Shown here: one piece after another, positions 1 to 8,126 of the stretch
How the letters are laid out: each line of letters opens with the position of its first letter
Numbering within the stretch: the stretch's first letter is position 1
Source: Pedobacter sp. Leaf216
Lineage (GTDB): Bacteria; Bacteroidota; Bacteroidia; Sphingobacteriales; Sphingobacteriaceae
DNA length: 45,492 bases
NCBI RefSeq assembly: GCF_001421515.1
Contig: NZ_LMKM01000007.1
Location: forward strand, 79,941-125,432
Reading direction: 5' to 3'
Program-made: the position numbers and the translations under genes
The notes under the pieces: model-generated
The model's input: only the letters and a program-made list of their open reading frames with translations
Databases searched by the model: none
Told to the model about the DNA's origin: nothing

Positions 1-34
1 TTTATAGGTAGTCATGCTTTCGCTGCGCTCAGGT
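1..34. repeat. Left flank of dispersed repeat (copy 1)
   Basis: This stretch recurs base for base at 791-824, in both places just before the 99-bp unit described next. It contains GCTTTCGCTGCGCTCAGG, which is nearly the reverse complement of the right end of the 99-bp unit (GAGCGGAGCGAAAGC). The whole element is therefore framed by imperfect inverted ends. It may begin before the window. Confidence 0.85.
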
Positions 35-232
35 TTGTTACTTTTGGGCCAAGCCAAAAGTAAAAGCCCTTCGGTGGCCGACCTGTACCGATTTCATATC
101 GGTAACCGAGGCAAGCCCGAGCGGAGCGAAAGCTTGTTACTTTTGGGCCAAGCCAAAAGTAAAAGCCCTTCGGTGGCCGACCTGTACCGATTTCATATCG
201 GTAACCGAGGCAAGCCCGAGCGGAGCGAAAGC
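35..232. repeat. 99-bp direct tandem repeat, two copies
   Basis: Copies at 35-133 and 134-232 are the same sequence in tandem with a period of 99 bp. Each carries two small dyads: ACTTTTGG/CCAAAAGT separated by six bases, and ACCGAT/ATCGGT separated by five bases. A third copy at 825-899 lacks the second dyad. An open frame runs through the repeats at 14-274, but it is only the repeat translated twice and I do not regard it as a gene. Confidence 0.9.
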
Positions 233-341
233 ATTACGATTCCCGCATACGCGAGAATGACGGCCGTGTGTTAAAAAACTTAAAAGATTGCTTCAGCTCG
301 CTCTCCCCCAGCTTCGCAATGACGGATTTAACGCATTCCCT
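233..341. repeat. REP-like dispersed repeat, copy 1
   Basis: This block of about 109 bp begins with GATTCCCGC...GCGAGAATGACG and ends with GATTGCTTC...TCGCAATGACG followed by a CGCATTCCCT tail. Both halves are imperfect hairpins. Copy 2 is at 453-562, and the first half only recurs at about 900-930. Intergenic elements of this type are common in Bacteroidota and are usually non-coding. Confidence 0.8.
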
Positions 342-452
342 CAATGTTTTAAACAGCAGAAAAGTTTTTGAAATAATCCCGATAGCTATCGGATCAGCAT
401 GACAATCGCCTTAGGCATAGAGACGAACATGTATGTAAAACCCAGCTACCGC

Positions 453-562
453 ATTACGATTCCCGCATGCGCGAGAATGACGACCGTTTAGAAACACGAC
501 GAAAAAGATTGCTTCGGCTCGCTCTTCCCCAGCCTCGCAATGACGAATTTAACGCATTCCCT
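453..562. repeat. REP-like dispersed repeat, copy 2
   Basis: This is the same layout as 233-341 with scattered substitutions: a GATTCCCGC/GCGAGAATGACG half, a GATTGCTTCGGCTCGCT/CTCGCAATGACG half, and the same CGCATTCCCT tail. The 111 bases between the two copies hold no gene. Confidence 0.8.
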
Positions 563-623
563 GCATCATGCCATTTGAATTATGCTATCTCCTCCCTGCT
601 ATCCGGCATAGGAAATGATGGAA

Positions 624-745
624 GGATAAAACGTTAAAGCTTTATCGTTACCTTTTTCTTTCATTACTGAATTGAGGCAGCACACACTTTCCGCCCCTTC
701 GGCGGAACTTGTGCTGACGACCAAAAAGCTTTAACGAATTTATCC
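624..745. repeat. Long nested stem-loop element
   Basis: The outer arms at 624-642 (GGATAAAACGTTAAAGCTT) and 726-745 are complementary except for one bulged base. Inside them, CAGCACA...CTTTCCGCC (from about 673) pairs imperfectly with GGCGGAACTTGTGCTG, and a CCTTC loop closes the tip. Together they could fold into one cruciform or hairpin of about 120 nt. No coding frame runs through it. It could be a small non-autonomous mobile element or a structured RNA. Confidence 0.6.
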
Positions 746-790
746 GACATCAGTTCCAAGCCTTTCAGTTATGCCTTATTGTTTTTTGTT

Positions 791-930
791 TTTATAGGTA
801 GTCATGCTTTCGCTGCGCTCAGGTTTGTTACTTTTGGGCCAAGCCAAAAGTAAAAGCCCTTCGGTGGCCAACCGAGGCAAGCCCGAGCGAAGCGAAAGCA
901 TTAAGATTCCCGCATGCGCGAGAATGACGG
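791..930. repeat. Third copy of the repeat cluster, with internal deletion
   Basis: 791-824 equals 1-34. 825-899 equals the 99-bp unit minus 24 bases, which removes exactly the ACCGAT/ATCGGT dyad segment. 900-930 repeats the first half of the REP-like block. The order of parts is the same as at 1-341, so the cluster moved or was duplicated as a whole and then shrank. Nothing else is visible up to the gene that ends at 1031. Confidence 0.8.
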
Positions 931-1030
931 ATTTATGGTGCTAGCAAGCCCAAAGATCTCTCCACTACGGTCGAGATGAAGATATTATACATCCCTTCAA
1001 CGCTGAAAAACTACAAACCGCTTCCCCTCA

Positions 1031-2041
1031 TCACCACATTTTAATATAAGACGGTACTTTATAAATATTATTCAGCAACAGCCCTAAAACAATTTCATGA
1101 CTCCCATTACTTACCTGGTTCAGTTCCGAAGTAGTAAAATCGTAAGAGTAGGTTAAGTTAACCATTTTACCAATATTAAAACCTGCCATTGCGGCAAAAG
1201 AATCATCTTTACGGTAGCTCGCACCCAACCATATTTTATCTTTAAAAGCCAGTTTCAGGTTTAAATCGACAGATACCGGTGCTGGAGAAACGTATTTAAC
1301 CATCACCGACGGGATAGCTGCAATTTCATCATCAACAAAAAATTTATATCCCGCTGTGGCAAAATAATGCGGCACTTCTTTTCCTAAATTATAATTATTA
1401 TCACCTGAAAAACTTAGTTTTTGTGGCAAAATCTGCTGAACAGATAAACCTGCAAATAACCTTGCGCCGTATAACCATAAACCAATACTTAAATCAGGCT
1501 TAATCTGGTTAACCAAGGCTCTGTTTAATACCGGATCAATCGGCATATCAAAAGTAAGCGCATTAACATCCAATGAGATACTCGAAATCCCAGCGGCAAT
1601 ACCAGCCGATAAGTTAAAATTATTGCTTAACTGCAAATGGTAAGCATAGGTAACATTTGCATCCAACCTTTTTATCGGCCCGGTTTTATCCAGTACAGCT
1701 GTAACCCCCATCCCATGATGTGAAGGCGACGACATGTAGTTTTGCATGTAATTCCGATCCATCGGATTTCCGGTTTGCTCCGGAAAAGAAGTTAACGCAT
1801 TACTCCATAATTGCTTATCTCCCAAAGCCCAATGTGCAGAAACAAAAGATGTTTGCGGCGCATCGGTAATACCCGACCACTGCTTGCGGTAACCTGCTTT
1901 AAAATCAAGGTAATTTTCGATGCCCGAAAGTGCCGGATTTAATAAATATTGATTAAAAATGTACTGGGTATATTGTGGTTTTTGTTGCGCAAAAGCTTTA
2001 ACCGACACTAAAAGTGCAAATATGAAGATGATTCTTTTCAA
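1031..2041 (-). CDS. PorP/SprF family type IX secretion membrane protein
   Basis: This 336-residue protein has a cleavable signal peptide (about residues 1-18, ending AFA|QQ). It then shows the family opening PQYTQYIFNQYLLNPALSG, with the asparagine-proline pair typical of PorP/SprF proteins, and alternating outer-membrane beta strands to the end. Family members are Bacteroidota-specific outer-membrane proteins that help secrete or anchor type B sorting-domain cargo. It lies 2 bp downstream of the large cargo gene, so the two are almost certainly co-transcribed and this protein is probably the dedicated partner of that cargo. Family assignment is firm; the pairing is inferred from context. 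It is probably a paralogue rather than the core SprF. Confidence 0.9.
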   Translation of the reverse strand: MKRIIFIFALLVSVKAFAQQKPQYTQYIFNQYLLNPALSGIENYLDFKAGYRKQWSGITDAPQTSFVSAHWALGDKQLWSNALTSFPEQTGNPMDRNYMQNYMSSPSHHGMGVTAVLDKTGPIKRLDANVTYAYHLQLSNNFNLSAGIAAGISSISLDVNALTFDMPIDPVLNRALVNQIKPDLSIGLWLYGARLFAGLSVQQILPQKLSFSGDNNYNLGKEVPHYFATAGYKFFVDDEIAAIPSVMVKYVSPAPVSVDLNLKLAFKDKIWLGASYRKDDSFAAMAGFNIGKMVNLTYSYDFTTSELNQVSNGSHEIVLGLLLNNIYKVPSYIKMW

Positions 2042-2043
2042 TT

Positions 2044-5000
2044 TTATCTGATTATAGTAAGCGGTCCGGTTATAGTTTTCCTGCCATTACGCGGATTGAT
2101 AATAAAGTAGTAAACCCCTACAGGTAATGGTTCGTTCTGGTAGGTACCATCGAATGGAATTTTATACCCAGTACTAAAAAACACCTTATTTCCGTTTCTG
2201 TTAAAAACTTCTACAGTTGCATTTGGATAAGATTCTAAATACTTAATAATCCAGGTATCGTTTACATTATCCCCATTTGGCGTAAAAGAATTCGGAGGCG
2301 TTAAAACCTGTAGTACCTTAACCAATACTTTAGAAGTGGTAACACAACCTTCGGGCTGCGTAGTGGCCGTTAAAGTATATTCAGTATCCTCATCCGGCGA
2401 GGCCACCGGATTTAAGACATCGGTTCTATTTAGCCCCTTTGCCGGAGCCCACTCGTATTTTAAATTATTTCCTTCAGCACTTGCCGGAATTTCAACCTGT
2501 CCGCCAGCCAAAAGATAAATCAGCGTACCAGCATTAGCCACTGGCGATTTGTATACTGTAATGGTATTTGAGATAGAAGTGGAACAGCCATTATCTCCGG
2601 TAAAGGTAAAAGTAATGGTGTGTGGCCCAACTCCGGCTATTTTAGGGTTAAAAGTGCCATTTGCACGCATACCATCACCACTGTATACGCCGGGAGGCCC
2701 ATTCAGTTCTAATCCGGTTTTCTGTTTGCCTTGCGTGATTAAAACCGTACCATCGGCCTCACAAACAGGGGGAATATCATCAAATACCAATTGAGGAACT
2801 GGTTTTAAGGTAAGTGTTTGATCTGAAAATTTAGAGCAGTTTTCTCCTGAATAAGCTACAAGCCTAATGGTAAAAGTTTGGTCAGCAGCACCACCAAAGT
2901 TATCATATTTAAGAACAAAAATTTCGTTATCATCCGGATAATTGATTGTTTTATAAATGGAAGATTCCCTGCCAAAATCTCTGTAAATTTCAATCTTTGT
3001 AATGCGACCGGTAAATACTGAAGCAGTATTCTTAATCAAAATATCTTCGGTTGCGCAGCTATTATTATTTATAATTTCAAAATCAGCAGCTTTTACATCA
3101 CCATTAACATTAAAGGTTTGTGCGAAAGATGTTTCGCAGCCTTCGGCATTTTTAAGACTTAATGTAACCGTGTAAGCTCCTAAACTTGTTGGCGTAAAAG
3201 CCCCATCAAAACCGGTAGATGTAGCAACTGTATTGCCATTAAAGGCATAAGTCCATTTTGCAGTTAAACCTGTTGTGCTAACATCGGTATTTTTTGAAGT
3301 ATTTTTAAACCTGGCTACCCCATCAGCCAAACAGAAATCAGGAAGTGTAAAATTCAAATCCTTAGGAGGATCATATACATTTATATTAACGCGCTTAACA
3401 TTTGAGCACCCAAGATCACTTTCAACAGTTAAAGTAATTATATAAGCACCCGGAGCAGCATATTGATGCACAGGGGCTACATGATTATCCAGTATTGCAG
3501 GAGTAGTTCCATCACCAAAATTCCAGGTCCACTTTACAATGGTTCCGGTGGCCTCGATGCTTGATTGATCTGTTAAAACAGTTGGCGTATTGGTGCACAA
3601 TCCGTTCACATCAAAATTGGCCAATGGCGAAGGATTTATTAAAATTTCGACAGGATCCGAAGTGTCCGAACAATTCGAACCCGTGGTAACAGTTAACCTT
3701 ACTATATATTTACCAGCTTTGGTATAAATATGCTCCGGATTTTGTTCGGTAGCAGGCGTACTACCATCACCAAAATCCCATAACCACTTGGTTACGGCAA
3801 AATCGGCATTATTAGGTATGCTCGCATCTGTAAATTTCACAACAGCATTTGAACAACCAACAACAGGATCAAACTTTGCAGTCGGAAGATCGTAAATATT
3901 AAACGTATAATTGGTTGTTAAATCACCCGATACGCATGATGATGTATTGGGCACATGGGCAACAATTTCTAAACTGTGCTTACCTTTTTCAGCATAGGTT
4001 TTGGTATAAGGCGATTCAAAAGTAAAGATGTTCGATCCATCAGGCAAAGTTTTAGTTTCGATAAGCACGGGTGGATTTTGATTAATAACAGTTTCATTAT
4101 CCAGCGACCAATTGATGTAATCAGGCTTATATGGAAGCGAAAGCTTAATATTGTACGTTTCCCCTACACATCCATTTTGTCCCTCTTCATTTTTAGCAGT
4201 ATTAAAAACTGTGAGGTAGTTGTTCGACGATAAATTTGTACCCGCAGAATAAGCATAAGATTCATGATCGCCAAAGCCGTAAGCAATCGCATTAAAACCA
4301 TCATCTGCGGTAAGCGTTATACTCTCCGCATTAACAGGTATTTGTGTGTAAGAATAAGTAGGATTGCCATCCAATACCGTCCAGTTGGTACCAGGGGCTA
4401 TCCCATTATACCTAAAGCCCGCTATCTTGTCAGTCTTAATTAATACGTTTACATATTTGTTACTAATATTCTGTAAACCAGATGAAAAAACGGTAACACT
4501 TTTAATGTTAAATTCTATCGGGTTTAAGATTACCATTTCAGGGTCGCCGATTATCCCCCCTCCGCTGGCTGCAGAACAATCTTGCGATAAGGAGTACTGC
4601 GCTACACTGATTAACTTATCAGCAGTGATAAAAGTAGAAGCTGTTAACTGATCGCTTTCTATAAATCTGCCTTTATTAACGGTATAGGTATTGCCATTAT
4701 AAGTAACACTGGTATTGTCTTCCTGAGCAAGAATCCTGACGATGTATTTCCTGTTGATAAAAGGTACAACACCATAATTTTTCCCCCAACTGTTTGTAGC
4801 ATAAAGCTGCTGAAACAGTGGATCCTGAGAAGTATTACATACAATTCCTATTACCGAAGTTCCAGAAAATGCAGCAAAGCGTTTGCAGGATGATGTTGCA
4901 GGATCAGTTTCTACAAAAACCCCAGTTAAATCCTGTGTTCCCGAAGCCAGATATTCATAAACGTCGCCAGCCTTACGTAAGGTTATAGGAATTGTAGTGC

Positions 5001-5541
5001 CATTACTTTCATGTAAAATAATATTTGTTTCATCTTCTACCGCCACTAAGGTTAAAAAATTATTCCCACCACTGCTTTGAGTAAAATTCATGGAGTAATA
5101 TGTTTGCCCTAAAGTTTCGAAAGGCAAAATTAAAGAAGCTGCAGACCTTGCTGCACCATAAATATGCGTGTAAACAGAAACCTTTGGTTTGCCATCTGTA
5201 ACCTTAACGTGTATCCCCTTATTTGTTAAAACCTGGTTTGCCTCTGTTTGTCCATCAATATAGGCATTGGCTCTTGGTACATCAAACCTAACAGCTGTAT
5301 TGGCAGGGATAACTTTAGTAACAGGGGCAGCGTTACCGCAGGTAACAGTTACCTCTGAAGTGGATCTTGAAGTTACAAAAACCGCTATATTTCCATATGG
5401 AACTACGCCATTAACAGCTCTTGAGGGCACATGGGTTGGAAAAACCGTCCAAAAATCAGTTCCTTCATTAGAAATATTTTGTCCGGATGCTTTAAGAAAT
5501 AACAAAGACACCAATAAAACCAATAACCAATGCCTTTTCAT
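2044..5541 (-). CDS. Large secreted PKD-repeat protein with gliding-type C-terminal sorting domain
   Basis: This is an 1165-residue protein. A signal peptide occupies about residues 1-20 (KASGQ). Residues of about 100-440 resemble the IgGFc-binding-like domain often found at the N-terminus of such proteins; this is recognised by style only. PKD-like domains follow at about 555-635 (WLWDFGDGS), 640-722 (WTWNFGDGT) and 730-812, the last one degenerate. More Ig-like segments reach about 1075. The last 83 residues (PPNSFTPNGDNVNDTW, then VEVFNRNG and the GVYYF strand) form a type B/CHU_C gliding-type sorting domain, which directs export by the type IX system. The protein is most likely a cell-surface adhesin. 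It is transcribed with the PorP/SprF gene, with a 2-bp gap. No ligand can be deduced. Confidence 0.88.
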   Translation of the reverse strand: MKRHWLLVLLVSLLFLKASGQNISNEGTDFWTVFPTHVPSRAVNGVVPYGNIAVFVTSRSTSEVTVTCGNAAPVTKVIPANTAVRFDVPRANAYIDGQTEANQVLTNKGIHVKVTDGKPKVSVYTHIYGAARSAASLILPFETLGQTYYSMNFTQSSGGNNFLTLVAVEDETNIILHESNGTTIPITLRKAGDVYEYLASGTQDLTGVFVETDPATSSCKRFAAFSGTSVIGIVCNTSQDPLFQQLYATNSWGKNYGVVPFINRKYIVRILAQEDNTSVTYNGNTYTVNKGRFIESDQLTASTFITADKLISVAQYSLSQDCSAASGGGIIGDPEMVILNPIEFNIKSVTVFSSGLQNISNKYVNVLIKTDKIAGFRYNGIAPGTNWTVLDGNPTYSYTQIPVNAESITLTADDGFNAIAYGFGDHESYAYSAGTNLSSNNYLTVFNTAKNEEGQNGCVGETYNIKLSLPYKPDYINWSLDNETVINQNPPVLIETKTLPDGSNIFTFESPYTKTYAEKGKHSLEIVAHVPNTSSCVSGDLTTNYTFNIYDLPTAKFDPVVGCSNAVVKFTDASIPNNADFAVTKWLWDFGDGSTPATEQNPEHIYTKAGKYIVRLTVTTGSNCSDTSDPVEILINPSPLANFDVNGLCTNTPTVLTDQSSIEATGTIVKWTWNFGDGTTPAILDNHVAPVHQYAAPGAYIITLTVESDLGCSNVKRVNINVYDPPKDLNFTLPDFCLADGVARFKNTSKNTDVSTTGLTAKWTYAFNGNTVATSTGFDGAFTPTSLGAYTVTLSLKNAEGCETSFAQTFNVNGDVKAADFEIINNNSCATEDILIKNTASVFTGRITKIEIYRDFGRESSIYKTINYPDDNEIFVLKYDNFGGAADQTFTIRLVAYSGENCSKFSDQTLTLKPVPQLVFDDIPPVCEADGTVLITQGKQKTGLELNGPPGVYSGDGMRANGTFNPKIAGVGPHTITFTFTGDNGCSTSISNTITVYKSPVANAGTLIYLLAGGQVEIPASAEGNNLKYEWAPAKGLNRTDVLNPVASPDEDTEYTLTATTQPEGCVTTSKVLVKVLQVLTPPNSFTPNGDNVNDTWIIKYLESYPNATVEVFNRNGNKVFFSTGYKIPFDGTYQNEPLPVGVYYFIINPRNGRKTITGPLTIIR

Positions 5542-5736
5542 TACCTATCAGTTTAGTTGAAAACGTTATACATTTTTGTTTGATATAGTAGGCAATATAC
5601 TACAAATCAGCACACAAGAAAAACAATTAATAGAATTTAACAAATTTGAAGCAAATAGCTCCTGAGGAGTATTCAATTAGAAGTTTAGGGAATAATTTTG
5701 CAGAGAAAATCCTTTGAAATCGGATAGAACAGAAAA

Positions 5737-5766
5737 CAAAAAAGCCAATCTTATTAAAATTGGCTA
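5737..5766 (-). terminator. Rho-independent terminator after the small hydrophilic protein gene
   Basis: Read on the minus strand, AGCCAAT and ATTGGCT form a 7-bp stem around a 9-base loop and are followed by TTTTTTG. It lies 14 bases past the stop of the 70-residue protein gene and so ends that transcript. Confidence 0.7.
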
Positions 5767-5778
5767 CAATATAAATAT

Positions 5779-5991
5779 TCAGTTGTTACTTTGATCGGAT
5801 TGATCTCCGCTCCCATATTTTGCAGAGAAATCTTTTGCTTGCTCATCTGCATTAACGTTGTTATGATCTTCCGGTTCTAAATTTTCATCTAATCGATCAT
5901 TCCAATCATTCAATCCCTGATCAGGATGTTGTTTATTTTCTTCAGTAAAATCGGATTTAGATTTGGCCTGGTTTTGTTTTTGATTATCCAT
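5779..5991 (-). CDS. Small hydrophilic hypothetical protein
   Basis: This 70-residue protein is very rich in Asp, Glu, Asn, Gln and Lys, with no hydrophobic core, no signal peptide and no Cys. It is probably disordered. I do not recognise a family, but small acidic proteins of this style are common in Sphingobacteriaceae and are often stress-associated. A terminator follows directly, and tatA lies 57 bp upstream on the same strand. Both observations favour a real gene, possibly co-transcribed with tatA. No function is proposed. Confidence 0.6.
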   Translation of the reverse strand: MDNQKQNQAKSKSDFTEENKQHPDQGLNDWNDRLDENLEPEDHNNVNADEQAKDFSAKYGSGDQSDQSNN

Positions 5992-6048
5992 TTTGAGGTT
6001 TATTTCATTTAAAACATCACCTTAACTAGAAAGTTTTATTCACCGCAA

Positions 6049-6189
6049 TTATTTAACGGGAGGTTCATCTTTAGCATCTTTAAATTCTTTAACACTCTTC
6101 CCTATCCCACGCATTAACTCTGGTAACTTTTTACCCCCGAAAATGAGCAAAATCACCACTCCTATTAAAATAATTTCTATTGCCGACAT
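6049..6189 (-). CDS. tatA: Sec-independent translocase subunit TatA/TatE
   Basis: This 46-residue gene is easily missed because of its size. One N-terminal membrane helix (IEIILIGVVILLIFGGKKLPEL) is followed by the short amphipathic helix MRGIGKSVKEFKDAKDE and a charged tail. The hinge 'FGGKKLPEL.RGIGK..KEFK' is the TatA/E signature (commonly FGPKKLPEL). TatA forms the pore of the twin-arginine system, which exports folded proteins. Typical TatA proteins have 55-90 residues, so this one is short mainly in its C-terminal tail. No tatC lies in the window. The ATG at 6187-6189 is the only reasonable start. Confidence 0.88.
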   Translation of the reverse strand: MSAIEIILIGVVILLIFGGKKLPELMRGIGKSVKEFKDAKDEPPVK

Positions 6190-6386
6190 ATCCCTATATA
6201 TTTTGAACAATATACGTTAATTCTCCTGAATTGGTTTAATTAGATTTTTGTAATGAGATCCTACCGGAACAAGATGCTTTACCATCAGCAAGAAAGATCC
6301 TGAAAACATAAAATACCCACAAACAATTACAATTTATCTCAGCACTTCAATGAGCAATGCGATAATAGTATATTCTACTTTAAGCC

Positions 6387-7241
6387 CTAAACAGAAATAG
6401 CATTTAAAGTTCTTTTTTTAATTTTTGGTACTGCACCATGTCTTAAAAATTCAGCGTAACCTTTTAATTGTTTAATGGATTTAATGGCCTCATATCCTTC
6501 ATATGATGTTCTGATTTTATTCAGCAACATGGTATCTGTTTTAAACATATCGTTTTCCACTAAAATCCCTTTACTTAAAAAATTTTTAATCAATTCGGCC
6601 ATCTTCCCATTGGCATAAAGGTGCAGCGGGAGTTTAAACACTTCATTATTTAGTTTTTCAAAAACCTCATTAATCCAGTTTGCTTCAGTTTCTGCATTTA
6701 CCGCAATTTTCCCGTCTTTTAAAACAATAGCGGTTAAAAATTCGCGTGCGCGCTGGCGCGAAATTATCCCTCCATGCACCCCATCCCGTAAAGTATAATC
6801 CAACCGATCTGCACAAAGTGCTGGCAAAGGCTGTTCTAAAATATCAAATGTGCCATATAAAATCTGGTTAACATCATATCCATATTTTAACAATACATCA
6901 GGCACTTCCGATTTGCACAAAACCGCTGCAAAAACTTTTTCATGGTAATCTTCATCTGTATTATCAAAAACATAATCGCCAACATGAGAAAAAGCGGTAT
7001 GCGAAATATCATGTAGCAAACCCGCAATTTGCTCAAGTTCAGAACCACCAAGCATTCTAATCAACATGGTTACCCCGATGGCATGTTCTAAACGCGAATG
7101 GCAGATATCAGGATTAACCAAAAATATGGCACCACTTTGATGTACCCCCGCCAATCTTTTTAAAATAGCTGTTTCTAAAAGATCTGAAAATACTTCAGGT
7201 AATTCCATTTTGCCGTATAAAAAATCATTAAGCTGAATCAT
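6387..7241 (-). CDS. HD-domain phosphohydrolase (dNTPase/SAMHD1-like)
   Basis: This 284-residue protein has an HD-domain metal-binding set: His48 in CHSRLEH, His77-Asp78 in GLLHDISH with further histidines at 81 and 86, and Asp145 in CADRLDY. The spacing and the HSRLEH...LLHDISHTAFSH pattern match the dGTPase/SAMHD1 branch of HD proteins, which act on nucleoside triphosphates. The exact substrate cannot be told. The gene stands alone. A TAnnTTTG box at 7276-7283 could be its promoter. Confidence 0.82.
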   Translation of the reverse strand: MIQLNDFLYGKMELPEVFSDLLETAILKRLAGVHQSGAIFLVNPDICHSRLEHAIGVTMLIRMLGGSELEQIAGLLHDISHTAFSHVGDYVFDNTDEDYHEKVFAAVLCKSEVPDVLLKYGYDVNQILYGTFDILEQPLPALCADRLDYTLRDGVHGGIISRQRAREFLTAIVLKDGKIAVNAETEANWINEVFEKLNNEVFKLPLHLYANGKMAELIKNFLSKGILVENDMFKTDTMLLNKIRTSYEGYEAIKSIKQLKGYAEFLRHGAVPKIKKRTLNAISV

Positions 7242-7275
7242 ATTTTCAAATTTAAATTTAGGGATTAATCAGGCT

Positions 7276-7283
7276 CAAAAATA
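7276..7283 (-). promoter_or_regulatory. Candidate -7 box for the HD-domain gene
   Basis: The minus strand reads TATTTTTG, a full match to the Bacteroidota TAnnTTTG -7 consensus, about 35 nt before the start codon. No clear TTG is seen at the -33 position, so this is tentative. Confidence 0.4.
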
Positions 7284-7465
7284 CTAAATAATTTAGTTTT
7301 ATCATTTAAATTTATCCACATTAAAAATTACTAAAACTAAAATTGTTAGCCTAAAAACCAACTTTCAAATATTTTGAAAGCTATTATTACAATTTAATGA
7401 TCAACAAAGCCTATGGCGAAAAAACAAGCCAGTAAATTAAACGTTATACTTGTAAAAAAACAGCT

Positions 7466-8119
7466 ATGGCAACAGCTCAACAAATAAGAAATGCATATTT
7501 AGATTATGTATTAAGCAACAATGAAAAACCAAAATCGGTTTATGTTTTCGCAAAGAAAATTAAAATTACCGAAGCGGATTTTTATCAATTCTTCTCTTCT
7601 TTTGAAAGCATAGAAAAAACCATTTGGTTTGAGCTTACGTTTGAAACCATCAGCAAAATAAAAGAACAGGAAGTTTGGCTCCAATATACAGCAAGAGAAA
7701 AAATGCTTTCTTTCTTTTACAGTTACCTGGAAAACCTTAAAAATCAACGCAGTTTTATTATTTACAGTTTAAAAAATCACCGTGGTAAATTTGCAACCCC
7801 TGATGTTTTAGCCGGTGTAAAACCCATTTTTGAAAACTTTGCACAGGAGATTATTGAAGAAGGTTTAGATAGCGGAGAACTTGCTGAACGCCGTTTTTTA
7901 AGCAAAAGATATAAAGATGCCTTATGGATCCAATTTGCTTTTATTGTTAATTTCTGGATTAACGATGACAGTGAAGGTTTTGAAAAAAGTGACGAAGCAA
8001 TAGAAAAAGGCATTAACGTAACTTTTGATCTTTTTCAGCATTCGCCAATTGACAATTTACTAGAATACGGCAAGTTTTTATCTAGAAATGGAAAGTTTGC
8101 AGATAAGATGAGGTTTTAA
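7466..8119 (+). CDS. TetR/AcrR-like transcriptional regulator
   Basis: This is a 217-residue all-helical protein. The first 50 residues have the TetR helix-turn-helix layout: a first helix, then PKSVYVFAKKIKITEADFYQFF, where the usual 'yyhF' of the recognition helix appears as FYQFF. The rest is a ligand/dimer domain. It sits 7 bp upstream of the AarF/UbiB kinase gene, and the two are surely co-transcribed. The regulator may control the operon or respond to the lipid or quinone pathway in which the kinase-like protein works. The effector is unknown. Confidence 0.75.
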   Translation: MATAQQIRNAYLDYVLSNNEKPKSVYVFAKKIKITEADFYQFFSSFESIEKTIWFELTFETISKIKEQEVWLQYTAREKMLSFFYSYLENLKNQRSFIIYSLKNHRGKFATPDVLAGVKPIFENFAQEIIEEGLDSGELAERRFLSKRYKDALWIQFAFIVNFWINDDSEGFEKSDEAIEKGINVTFDLFQHSPIDNLLEYGKFLSRNGKFADKMRF

Positions 8120-8126
8120 ACGATAA

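Noticed and set aside
14..274. Open frame of 86 codons across the left repeat cluster
   Set aside because: Its translation is the 99-bp unit read twice (period 33 codons), with no relation to a known protein; it follows from the repeat.
624..745. Integron attC-like site suggested by GTTAAAGC/GCTTTAAC arms
   Set aside because: The arm order is opposite to that of attC sites (which start with RYYYAAC and end with GTTRRRY), and no integrase or cassette genes are near.
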